Assembly: GCA_020744225.1 (NCBI GenBank)
Contig: JAGMWG010000004.1
Coordinates: 1,488,001-1,552,000, forward strand
Direction: 5' to 3'
Source of the DNA: Paraphoma chrysanthemicola
Lineage: Eukaryota > Ascomycota > Dothideomycetes > Pleosporales > Phaeosphaeriaceae
Length of the DNA stretch: 64,000 nt
The translations under genes and the position numbers were made by a program. This document shows, in pieces, positions 1 to 9,594 of this stretch; the stretch's first letter is position 1; every line of letters starts with the position of its first letter. The notes under the pieces were generated by a model. That model ran no database searches, was not told where the DNA came from, and saw only the letters and a list, made by a program, of their open reading frames with translations.

Positions 1-1321
1 CGATTTTGTAATCCAAGTCGACTGCCCTGATGATGTCGACACCTACATCCATCGTGTAGGCCGCACTGCCCGCTATAACCGAGAAGGACGAGGAGTTCTG
101 TTCCTGACTCCCACCGAAGAAGAGGGTATGCTCAAGCGACTCGAGGCAAAAAGAGTTCCCGTTGAAGTCATCAATGTGCGGCAGAAAAAACGCCAATCGA
201 TCAAGGAACAATTACAGAACATGTGTTTTCAAGATCCTGCGCTCAAGTACTTGGGCCAGAAGGCGTTCATGACTTATGTCAAGTCCATCTATTTGCAAAA
301 GGATAAGGAAGTGTTCAAGCTGAAGGAATATGATCTGGAAGCATACGCAGCAAGCCTGGGTCTTCCAGGAACACCGAGAATCAAATTTATGAAAGGCGAC
401 GAAAGCAGTAAGCAGAAGAAAGAAGCATCACGTCAAACGATTGAGGTGTCAGACTCGGACGATGAGGAAGATGTCACACAGAAGACGAAGACAGTACGGA
501 CGAAATATGACCGCATGTTCGAGAGGCAAAATCAGGACGTGTTGGCCGATCATTACAAGAAGCTTGTCAGAGATGGCGTGGACGATGTATCGACTCCAGC
601 GGATGACTTCTCCGGTCAGGCCACCACGAACGGTGGTGACGAGGACTTCATGGCAATCAAGCGGAGGATACCTGCAGACGGTGACGATGAAGATTTCGGG
701 GCCGATGACCATGCCGCAACAGCCCCTGGAGGCCGTGTCGTTCATTTGGCAGGGGCCTCGCAACCAATCATCATCGATAGCAACCGCCGAGAGAAGCTTC
801 TGCAGTCCAAGAAGAAGCTCACCAAGCTCATGGACAAGGGCAAGAAACTCGTCTACGACGACGATGGCAATCCACATGAGATTTACGAGCTCGAAAATGA
901 AGCAGACTATAAAGCTAAGGGCTTGCCGGAAGTGCAACGGCAGAAATTCATCGACGCTGCCCGCGAGGTCGTCCAGACAGCAGATGTGGAAGACAAGGCC
1001 ACCGCAAAAGCGAAGCGAAAAGAGAAGCTCCGCAAGCGGAAGGAGCGCGAGCGAGGGGAGAACGAAGCGGACGGCGACGATGCCGGCGTGGGATTGCCAA
1101 GTACTGGGGAGGACCCTTTGGCGAATTTCCTGGCAGATGCACAGTCCAGTGACGAGGGTGTACCCCTGGAACCGCCAAAGAAGAAAGAGAAGAAATGGTT
1201 CCAATCAGATTCCGAGGACGAAGGTAACAGCAAGAAGAAGAGAAAGAAGGCCAAGCAGCGTGTTGAGGAACCTGAGACGCTCGAAGACATGGAAGCGCTC
1301 GCTGCTGGCTTGCTTGGGTGA
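1..1321 (+). CDS. DBP4: DEAD-box RNA helicase DBP4 (HCA4), 3' part only
   Basis: The reading frame is open from base 2 to the TGA at 1319-1321 (about 439 residues); the gene starts before the window. The first residues are the end of the helicase C-terminal domain, with motif VI HRVGRTAR near visible residues 17-24. After it come the Dbp4-type C-terminal segment (FQDPALKYLGQKAF, YDLEAYAASLGLPGTPRIKF) and a long charged tail with acidic blocks (SDSDDEED) and lysine clusters (PPKKKEKK, KKKRKKAK) typical of a nucleolar protein. In yeast Dbp4 is an ATP-dependent helicase of early 18S rRNA processing that releases U14 snoRNA from pre-rRNA; this role is transferred by homology. No intron is visible in this part. 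The family call is strong; only the 5' end is missing. Confidence 0.93.
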   Translation, partial: DFVIQVDCPDDVDTYIHRVGRTARYNREGRGVLFLTPTEEEGMLKRLEAKRVPVEVINVRQKKRQSIKEQLQNMCFQDPALKYLGQKAFMTYVKSIYLQKDKEVFKLKEYDLEAYAASLGLPGTPRIKFMKGDESSKQKKEASRQTIEVSDSDDEEDVTQKTKTVRTKYDRMFERQNQDVLADHYKKLVRDGVDDVSTPADDFSGQATTNGGDEDFMAIKRRIPADGDDEDFGADDHAATAPGGRVVHLAGASQPIIIDSNRREKLLQSKKKLTKLMDKGKKLVYDDDGNPHEIYELENEADYKAKGLPEVQRQKFIDAAREVVQTADVEDKATAKAKRKEKLRKRKERERGENEADGDDAGVGLPSTGEDPLANFLADAQSSDEGVPLEPPKKKEKKWFQSDSEDEGNSKKKRKKAKQRVEEPETLEDMEALAAGLLG

Positions 1322-2917
1322 GTGAAGTGGCTGCAGATCGTGCAAAGCAGGAAAAATGCCAACACCTTGTTGGAATGATCACTGTGGTCCTTGCTAGATG
1401 GTAACTAGCTGGTTGGCAAAGACCCGTGTTAACGGTCGACAAATACATATACGAGAAGTTTGATAGCACAAGTTCCAATTCACACATGGTTGTCAGCAAA
1501 AATGTTCCGAGACATGTAGGATAGCACTGAAACTGGGCATCAACTTGCATATCAACGCCACGACGACATGAAGTCAAGTCTTGATCAGTAAACCAGACAA
1601 GACCGAGCCAGTCTTTCCTTTAGTGTCTCCATGTGCGCACGCGTGGCTGTACTTGCACGTTGCTGTGGACTTTTGTGGTACTATTCAGCTGAGCTAGAGA
1701 CCTCGCCAGTCGCCAATGCCCTAGCCTGGAAGTCCCTTAAACCGTCTAGAGTCATCGAGAAGGCTGGCGTAAAGAGTGCACTGAAAGTGCTAAAGCACCT
1801 AGAAAGCTGTGATATTGGACGCAAATTCATGTTTTTCGCAAATGGGGCAATTTCTTTGAGGCTCCAGGCAAGGCTTGGCTTGCAGTAATCAATCTTTATC
1901 TACATACCGATTTTTCTTCCCGAGACACTGAGGCCAGGACGAAACCTACACATTCACGGTCGCTGTTAAACCCATCCATGGAAATGTCTCGTATTCACTG
2001 CTTGTACAGATATCAAATAAAGCTACCAAGGTAGTGGGTCCTTCACGAGTCTGCGCTGATCTGCAATCCGTGCCACCTTGGCAAGCACTTCCCTGGCCGT
2101 GTCTTCTCACGGGCCCACAGCCCAAGTCCCCGCGCCCGGCTGCTACAGCATCAAACAATGCATGCTCGGATCGTGCTTCACCACGGGCAATACGTGGAAC
2201 TCCCCACTCTCGCATTTCAGTGACTAGCTGTTTTATTGCCGGGAAATCTAACCTGAGTTTTGCACAGACAGGCGCACTCCTTGGACACCATGACCGTCCT
2301 CTTCTCCCATTCACCCGAAAAATCACTCGTCTTGTGCTCACTGCAACCTCGTACGACATCCTTGTTGCACGTTCCGACGTCGCATATCGGCGGGACGAGC
2401 CATCCGATGATCAACACGTCGCGTCACATTCGCCAGAGTTTCCCTCCACTTCGGGAATCGCGATCAAAGCTGCGGGCCCGTCTCCGCGCACCATGAGTCG
2501 TGCGGTTATTGCACTAGCCTGCCGCGAGCATCTGAAAGTCGTTGATCTGTCGCCTGAAATCTTGGTTGCTGGTGCCGTTCACGTGGCCGGACACTAAGCC
2601 GGCGCTCGAAACCAAAAATCACACTGGTAGCGGCAGACGCTCTGGCTTCTTTGTGCTCTCGCCAATCGTATTCGTCGCGGTGCCAGCTCCGGCGTCCATG
2701 CACCCCAGCATTTACTTAGACTATTTCGACTGACTACATGCATCTGTGCAGCTCCTTGAGCACCCTCACCGATCCACATGCTCCACTTGGCAACTGTTTC
2801 TAGCCCACGCTCAGCCGCGCACGACTGCAATGAGATGACAGTACGCAAGCAGATAAATCAAGGCCTTTCCAAGTAACGACACCTCAGATCCGGGAGCCTT
2901 CGAATTCCAAGACCGCA
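1322..2917. other. Intergenic, no gene seen
   Basis: This stretch separates DBP4 from the transcription-factor gene. Open frames exist on both strands, for example around 2034-2597, but they overlap each other, lack family motifs and have shadow-like composition. I see no tRNA, no clear repeat and no supported gene. It probably holds the DBP4 3' UTR and the promoter of the next gene. Confidence 0.6.
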
Positions 2918-4884
2918 ATGCAACAGAACACCATGCCAAAGCCGACTCCGCAGAGAGGCAAGGGACGCAAATTCTTCCAGCAATTGCAACCTACTTTTGC
3001 TATAGACCTCCCAAGCACAAGCGTGAAGCTACAGTTTCTGGACGAGAATGACCCGGCCAAGGATACTATTGTACGGAAGAAGGCAAGAGAATGGGTGAAC
3101 CGAAACAGGAACATGAATGTTCCGAATCGACCAAAACAGAGTCGGTCAAAGGAGTCTGTCAAGGCTTCAGATGTAGAAGAAGAGACAGAAAACAACATGC
3201 AACTACAAAGACGCAGGAGCAACAGTTCGATGGAGAGGCTGGATCCTCTGCAAGGTGTCGGAAAGGGGATTAGCGACCCATTCAACGTCCTTCCTGACGT
3301 TGGAAGGAAGTATGATCATATTATCGACTACTGTAAGTACCCAGGCTCTAGATTCACTTAAACTTCTGGCCCTATCTAGGTTTGAGCACCACCTCCAGAA
3401 TACCTGAGTTTCGGCGTATGGAATCTTGGATCTGAACGTCCGTTTCGGCTAGCGGAGCTGACAGCATCAGTCCTCACTACATGTCCAGAAGAGATCCCAT
3501 GCTCCGATGGTAAGCATCTTGAAGTCAAATCTTACTGCTGTGTTCTGACCGAAAGATAGACAAATATGCGGAACGGTCAAACGCTTCCCTTGTGTCTTTT
3601 CAAAGCGAGAACACAGTCCTTGGAAACATGGCGGAGAGTGAAGTTACCTTTGTGCTATGGCTTTACGCAACCATTACCATACGTGATGGCATCTTCGGGT
3701 GCGCCGACACGGAAGAGGTTCGTTGGTGTAAGTGGCAAATCCGCAGGTACATGCAACTTTCGTTGACTCGACCTTCATGACTAGTTTACAACAAAGCCCT
3801 CAACATGCTACAAGAGCAACTGAGGAAAGATTCAGAGGCTGGTCAGTATTCTGAAACCCTGCTGAGAGCTCTTGCATGTATCACTGCCACCGCATCTTTC
3901 GCTGGAATGTTCAAAGCAGCTGAATTGCACTGCGACGCCATGGTCCGCGTTTTGACAATGCGTGGCGGCGGAGACATGTTGAAGGCCTTGCATATGGTAA
4001 CGCCTTGGACGGGTAAAGCCTTACAGTGGTTCGTCTAATCATCCTATTAATTTGTGCTTGGAAGGGAAGCTCACTGATATAGGTGTGAAATCATGGTCGC
4101 GACTCAGCGTGTCGAAACCCCACGGATACCATACTACATACCCTTCAAAGTCATGCCACTTCCAGCAAAAGTCGTGCGCGAGGCAGAGCGCTTGACAGCC
4201 AACACCATTACTAATCTTCCGCCGATTTCGGGAACTGCCCGGCATATCACTCTCCTTCTGCATAAACTTGGGGTAGCCTACGATACTCGAAGCAAAGGTG
4301 TGAAGATAGATCCGTACATTTTACAGCCACTATACGATGCCGAGTATGCGATCCTGCAGCATCTCGAGTCGCAGAAGGAGTCAGTCTCGCTTCCAGATGT
4401 GGAGATATTGCTAGTCGCAAATTATCAATTGTTCTTCTGGACGGGTGCGCGACTACTTCCGCCACAGACGAGACTGTGCGATCTGCTCCTCTCGCGCATT
4501 ATGAAAGCACTACTACCGCTCCTCCTCGAGAAAATTCCCGACGATGTCGAAAGTTGCACCGTCACAGCTCGAGGATACATACCAAATCACCTTGCCGCAG
4601 AAGGCTGGGTACCACGAACACTCCTTCACTGCCGACGAACAAACAACGTCATCGCGTGGAGCCTTGCTCTAGGCACTATCGTGTCTTCAGTGCTCAACCG
4701 ACCGGAACATGCGTGGTTCAAAGGCCACTTCCGTCTCCATATGCAGGCCATGAAGCTGGATCAGAATAAAGCAGAGTATTTGCAGCTTCTGGAGGTCTTC
4801 CCTGCTACACAAGGCTTCGATTGGATCAACCTAAAGACGCTGTGGCCGATGTTACAAGCGTGGGGCACAGGGGATGTCGAGTAG
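2918..4884 (+). CDS. Fungal transcription-factor-domain protein (Fungal_trans_2/DUF3468 type)
   Basis: Hand-spliced as join(2918..3332, 3387..3509, 3560..3727, 3785..4028, 4083..4884), giving 583 aa with all phases consistent. The N-terminus has the short basic region usual in this group (VNRNRNMNVPNRPKQSRSK) instead of a complete Zn2Cys6 cluster. It is followed by the LDPLQGVGKG...DPFNVLP segment and then the alpha-helical regulatory domain (ESEVTFVLWLYA, LLRALACITATASFAG, MVRVLTMRGG). Proteins with this layout are predicted nuclear regulators or orphan transcription-factor domains with no known target. The fourth donor is GTTCGT, unusual, but it is the one I found that links HMVTPW...LQW to CEIMVATQRVETPRIPYY in frame. 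The third intron carries a GTAAGT donor. The target genes cannot be told from the sequence. Confidence 0.8.
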
Positions 4885-5611
4885 ACCTGAGGCTTGACAC
4901 CTGTTGCACAGCACGCCGCTTCTGAGTCCTGCGCGCACGAAGCCATCGGGTGACATCCTGTCATACCAGGCTGTAACAAAATCAAGACTTTGGTGAGATC
5001 CGTGGCTCGTGCGTGGTGTTCAAGGAAGGCGCGCCTGCTGGACGGCCACGGCGCTTCCTGTTCCGAGTGTTTCGCGTCACTCTTCAATCAACAATGACGC
5101 GTGACCTGCCCACGTGTGCTGCACCAAGAGGCAGACGCACCCAAAATTGAACGATGATGAGACCTGGATATTGGCTCGAGCCGATTCTCGAAGAGTTTGA
5201 GAGACCGGAAACCATCATACGGAGGCTCGTGGCAAACACACGCCTATAACGCTCTGCTCCGCACGATCGGTGGACCGTCGCATAGCGTTGACGATATGCT
5301 CTTTATACTACAACAGGAGCCACAGCCAGAAGGACGTTGAATCTGTGAGGGAATGGTCTCATGTCAGCCTTGCGCTGAAACTCACGTGAAGAAGTGGGGG
5401 TGCAGGCGCCCACCTACAGCCCTGGAGGTGTCGCTAGCCACCGTGTCACTGCGAAACAACAACACTACCACAGCTACCACCAAGGCTTCCTTACACGATT
5501 CACAAGCATATCACCTGATCATTGATTGTTTGCTTGCTTGCTTACTCCCTCTACCTTGTGCTTCAGCTTGCGCGTACCCATAGTATACCTCCGCAAGTTG
5601 CAACAAGACTG
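4885..5611. other. Intergenic, no gene seen
   Basis: Spacer between the transcription-factor gene and the HET gene. It includes a short run of TGCTTGCTTGCT just before the HET gene (near 5528-5541), a small simple repeat. The frame of the HET gene is open upstream to 5522 but has no homology-like content there, so I treat that part as 5' UTR. Nothing else is supported. Confidence 0.55.
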
Positions 5612-7690
5612 ATGGAAATTGTGGACACTGCAGAAAGACCGATATTCGATCGGCTATGTTCTGTTTGTACGACCATTTTCGACGGGACGTCTGATTGGAG
5701 TCGCCCGAGACCCCATTTGAACATACGTTCACTGTCCGCTTCTGCAAAACAAGGCTGTCACATGTGCAGCTTGATGTTGGCAGAGTTAGGTGTGGATGTT
5801 GTCAAGCATTTGCAACATGATCTTGAAGCATTGCGTGTTCATCCCAAAGACCAAATTGCAATCAGTTTCCAACCTCTACATTTCGACCGCGGTCTGGAAA
5901 TTCAAGTGTCATGCTCGGGGAGCCCGCCAACGAATGGCCTTCATTATTTCCCAGATGAGGCCGGCCGCCTCAACATCGGACATCTGTTTTGTGCAAGGCG
6001 TAAGACGGGATTCCAACTACATAATCGTTCGTCTTCAATGTCAAATTACCATACCGAAACTGCAGAACAGATCAAGAAATGGCTAGAACAATGTGACGGC
6101 AATCACTCGAAATGTCGGATCATGCAAGCTGTCACGGCGACGCGGCCTATCTTACCATCTCGGCTCCTTGACTTGAATGATGTGGTACACAACGGACAGT
6201 TTCGACTTGTATCAACACATGACTTTCCGGGAAACACTGTATACGCTACGCTGAGCCATTGCTGGGGTGGTCAATGTGCGCTGAGACTGACGACGAGCAA
6301 TCGGCATATGCTACAAGAAGGCTTTGCTGCAGAGCACCTACCTCAAACATTCCGAGACTCTATCTCGGTCACCATCGATCTCGGTATACGATATCTATGG
6401 ATCGATGCTCTCTGCATAATTCAGGACTCGGTAAACGATGCTGATTGGCTGTGCGAGGCTGCTATCATGGGAGATGTGTACGCGAATTCGTACATAACGA
6501 TTGCAGCGAGCTCATCGCCCAATTCGACAGCTGGGCTGTTCCATCGAAGGAATCCGTTAGCCCTGTGGCCGTGTGGTGTGACCGCCGACTTGGGACACCC
6601 AGACATGGACGTCAGTGATCTGGTGGTTGGTAGTCTCTACTGGGGTCAGAGCCACGACTTTCAGCCGCTGACCAATCGAGCCTGGGCTTACCAAGAATGG
6701 GCATTGTCTAAGCGACTTGTGCATTTTTGTCACGACCAGATTCGCTGGGAGTGCTTCTGCTTGACAGCATGTGAAGTATATCCTGGGGGATGTTCTATGG
6801 ATATTGGGGGGCAAAGGTCTGTGAAAGGTACCATCGCTGCTTTGTCGAAGCTTTCCATGGAAGAGGCGGCCTTGGGACACAACAATCATTACCTGTGGAC
6901 CGAGATCAGAGCCAATTATTCCAGGCAGATTCTGACCAGGCCCAGCGACAGACTTATCGCTCTCTCTGGTATAGCCCGTGTGATACACAGACTTTTAGGG
7001 TGTTCTCCACAAGACTATCTTGCTGGGCACTGGAAGCCAGAACTGGTAAAAGAGCTTTTATGGACAAGCGAAGCCGATGAGTCTCAAGCGCGCAGTTTGA
7101 GTCCATATATTGCACCCACATGGTCGTGGGCATCTCATTGTCCGGTCTCCAGTTTTCTCCCGTTCTTCTCGAAAGGTTCATTTCATGCGAAGGTCTTGGA
7201 GGCTACAGCAGTCCCAGTGGATGATGTCTTCGGTGCCTTGCAAAGTGCTAAGCTCATTTTGCGCTGTGAAATTTGCGTAGTATCACTTGAGACGGGGATG
7301 AGACTGGTGGATGAAAATGGGCGCCAGTGTCATGTCACCAGCATCAACGGTAGTCCGGCCTGGTACGAAGGGCGACTGTTTGAGGATTATGCGACGACAG
7401 CCCCGAACAGCCGCGTAGTCTCGCGATCCTTCTGTTATGTTCCTATCAGATCCGAGAATACTTCTGCAGACAGGAACATATATGGCTTACTTGTTGAGAG
7501 GGTCCCGGATTCAGGAAACCAATACATTCGGGTCGGAATGCTCGCGATAGATCTAGATAGACATCTATATCTGAATTCCGAACCTCGAGATCCATTAGAC
7601 GAATTTTTCGAGGTCTCGCGGGATGAAAATCTAGAGGCAGGGTCTCGAGACGAAGAAGGCGTTGGCACCCACGTCATTGAGCTCATTTGA
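5612..7690 (+). CDS. Heterokaryon incompatibility (HET) domain protein
   Basis: An intronless frame of 692 aa from the ATG at 5612. The frame is open to 5522, but residues before MEIVDTAERPIF look like leader sequence. The N-terminal part has paired cysteines (LCSVCTTIF, GCHMCSLML) common in HET proteins. The HET domain proper spans about residues 211-360: YATLSHCWGG, then LPQTFRDSI, then YLWIDALCIIQDS, the ANSYITIAASSS segment and finally RAWAYQEWALSKR. HET-domain proteins trigger programmed cell death when genetically different hyphae fuse, or act in related NLR-like surveillance; which role applies here is unknown. No NACHT, WD or ankyrin domain follows, so it is a stand-alone HET protein. 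No partner gene such as a Het-s/NLR-like neighbour is adjacent. Confidence 0.9.
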   Translation: MEIVDTAERPIFDRLCSVCTTIFDGTSDWSRPRPHLNIRSLSASAKQGCHMCSLMLAELGVDVVKHLQHDLEALRVHPKDQIAISFQPLHFDRGLEIQVSCSGSPPTNGLHYFPDEAGRLNIGHLFCARRKTGFQLHNRSSSMSNYHTETAEQIKKWLEQCDGNHSKCRIMQAVTATRPILPSRLLDLNDVVHNGQFRLVSTHDFPGNTVYATLSHCWGGQCALRLTTSNRHMLQEGFAAEHLPQTFRDSISVTIDLGIRYLWIDALCIIQDSVNDADWLCEAAIMGDVYANSYITIAASSSPNSTAGLFHRRNPLALWPCGVTADLGHPDMDVSDLVVGSLYWGQSHDFQPLTNRAWAYQEWALSKRLVHFCHDQIRWECFCLTACEVYPGGCSMDIGGQRSVKGTIAALSKLSMEEAALGHNNHYLWTEIRANYSRQILTRPSDRLIALSGIARVIHRLLGCSPQDYLAGHWKPELVKELLWTSEADESQARSLSPYIAPTWSWASHCPVSSFLPFFSKGSFHAKVLEATAVPVDDVFGALQSAKLILRCEICVVSLETGMRLVDENGRQCHVTSINGSPAWYEGRLFEDYATTAPNSRVVSRSFCYVPIRSENTSADRNIYGLLVERVPDSGNQYIRVGMLAIDLDRHLYLNSEPRDPLDEFFEVSRDENLEAGSRDEEGVGTHVIELI

Positions 7691-7981
7691 GGAAGCGCAT
7701 GTTGTTATATCATGAACGAAGCTCTTGTCTCATATGGTGCAGACACAACCATGTACAGGATACAGTGTCTGTACAGATCTCTTTAGGCCATAGGCCATAG
7801 TCAGCATTCTTCAACACTTCTGATGACGGAGTTGAAGGGGTGCAGAGTGCTAGCACGTGACAATCACGCCAAGACGGTCAGGCAGGTTAGGCGTACCAAT
7901 TCACACGGACATAATCCTCAGTGCTTACGGCTTTTATCAAATGGACAACATTAAGGTGACTGGTCTAATCTGGCAAGCGCC

Positions 7982-9029
7982 ATGGACAAGCACACGGCAG
8001 CTGTGCTTGGCGAGGAAGCAGCACGCATTCGTGCTCAAACTCGTCAGTGGAACGTTCACCAAACATCTTCAAGGTTGACGAAGACCAGTGCCAGGCTCAA
8101 ATGCGGATTCAGATATTGACGTTGAGGCCGACGACCTTGAAGACACGAATGCATCGCGGGGCTTGTCGGTCACCCGGTCTTGCACCCTTTGTCGCGCCCT
8201 CGTCCAGGACATCCAGGTAGCGTTTCCACGTGAGATTCGCGACTTTATCTGGACAGCACTTCTTGCACTCGAGTGGAGCGCTACTGCTGACATTGACGGG
8301 GTGCTTTGTTCCAAGTACGATCCTGTAGGCGCTCGCTATGAAAGAGGCGAAGATCCATGGTTCGTGCAGGCCTGCTTTGTTGGCGACGAAGCGCGAAGAG
8401 AGATACTCGAGCTGCGCTACAAAGAAGTTCTCTCGGACTTGAACATTGAGCGAAGTGTCTCGTTCCTTCGCACACTTACGACAGACGACGCATTTCACAC
8501 TGGTATGGGTCCGGCTCAGTTTTTGCGGAAGCTGTCCCTGCATTGGAACTTGAAGGGCGTCAAGGATGCGTGTCATGGAACTGAGGAATCGCTGCGGGAT
8601 CCGGCGTACTGGCCGCAAGATGGCTTTACAGAATCATGGACGTCGTGCTTTGGTGCCCTCCGTCACATCAGACACAAGGCAGCATTCGAGATGCAGTTTG
8701 TGATGCGGGAGGCAAATGAGGAGTTGAGCGTCAAGCATCTCGCCCACCTCCTGAGGACATTCAAGCCCGTGTACGACGAGCTCAGTGCAGCAGGCGCGAA
8801 GATCACGATATCACTTGACCGCTGGTATTATGTTCATGAAGCATCGCCTCTGGAGCTCAACGACGTGTTCAGTGGGACGACAGGTGTGTGGGATGCACAT
8901 TTGAGGGAACGCATTGAGGCGTGGGATCGAGAGACGACGGAGAAGGGCTTTATTACGCCGCGAGACTGGGATGTCGAGGGGGACAAGCAGTTCGATGAGT
9001 TATTTGAAAAGGGCATAATACAGTACTGA
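7982..9029 (+). CDS. Unknown fungal protein, 331 aa, two exons
   Basis: Modelled as join(7982..8042, 8095..9029). The long frame has an in-frame stop at 8076 and no credible ATG nearby, so I looked for an upstream exon. An ATG at 7982 in good context (gcgccATGG) gives a 20-residue start, then a GTCAGT donor, a TTGAC branch-like sequence and a CCAG acceptor give a 52-nt intron in phase. The protein has an acidic stretch (DSDIDVEADDLEDT, about residues 24-37), a short F-box-like start of helix (FPREIRDFIWTALLALEW) and a helical, charged body ending DELFEKGIIQY. I do not recognise the family; the FPREIRD motif resembles small fungal proteins of unknown function found near HET genes. No signal peptide or membrane segment is seen. 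Confidence 0.65.
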
Positions 9030-9594
9030 CATGGTGCAACTCGTGCGACGCAGACGCAGGACGAGGCTGCCCGTGTAGAGACGAAAGCGGTGTATTTAAT
9101 GCAGCCGGATAAGCGCCTACCTAGGGCGCCTTAGACCGAACTCGAGGTGCGTGCCTGCGTCGTTTCAACCCCGCCAAACCACAAGCGCGGCGAGCCCACG
9201 TTTTCGGGAAGACACATGGCGAGCTGTCGCTGCCCAGGACGAGACTTGCACGCGCGGAAGAGGCTCGCCACAAACCTTAAACATGAGTGACGTATTCTTC
9301 CGCGCCGCAGCAGCAACGGACGGCTGTTCGCCGTGCACAGCATGTGCTCTGCTACGCCGTATTGTCTGCTATCGTTTAGCGACCCGCCTTAGCGGGCGTT
9401 GGGCGGAGAAAGCATGGGGACCTGGAGCACTCGCGATCCTGGCGGGCCTCACGTCCAGCCGTCGCCGTCGCCAGTGCTCTCTCCACACCGAAGCCGCCCC
9501 ATTGTGACCTCGCGCCGCCTGCCTTCACCGTCACCTCTCTTCTCCTTGCACCCGCTATCCGCTGCCCGATGTCGGCGCAGTGCTAACCGTGGGC
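9030..9594. other. Intergenic / promoter of the WDR48-like gene
   Basis: GC-rich spacer with cytosine-rich stretches between 9440 and 9560, just before the WD40 gene. No gene or clear regulatory site can be supported beyond its position. Confidence 0.5.

Noticed and set aside
2034..2597. 187-codon plus-strand frame
   Set aside because: Arg/Ser/Pro-rich shadow-like composition, overlapped by frames on both strands, no domain.
8088..8094. GTG as start of the 331-aa unknown protein
   Set aside because: A GTG start is not credible in a fungus; an upstream ATG exon with a 52-nt intron fits phase and splice sites.
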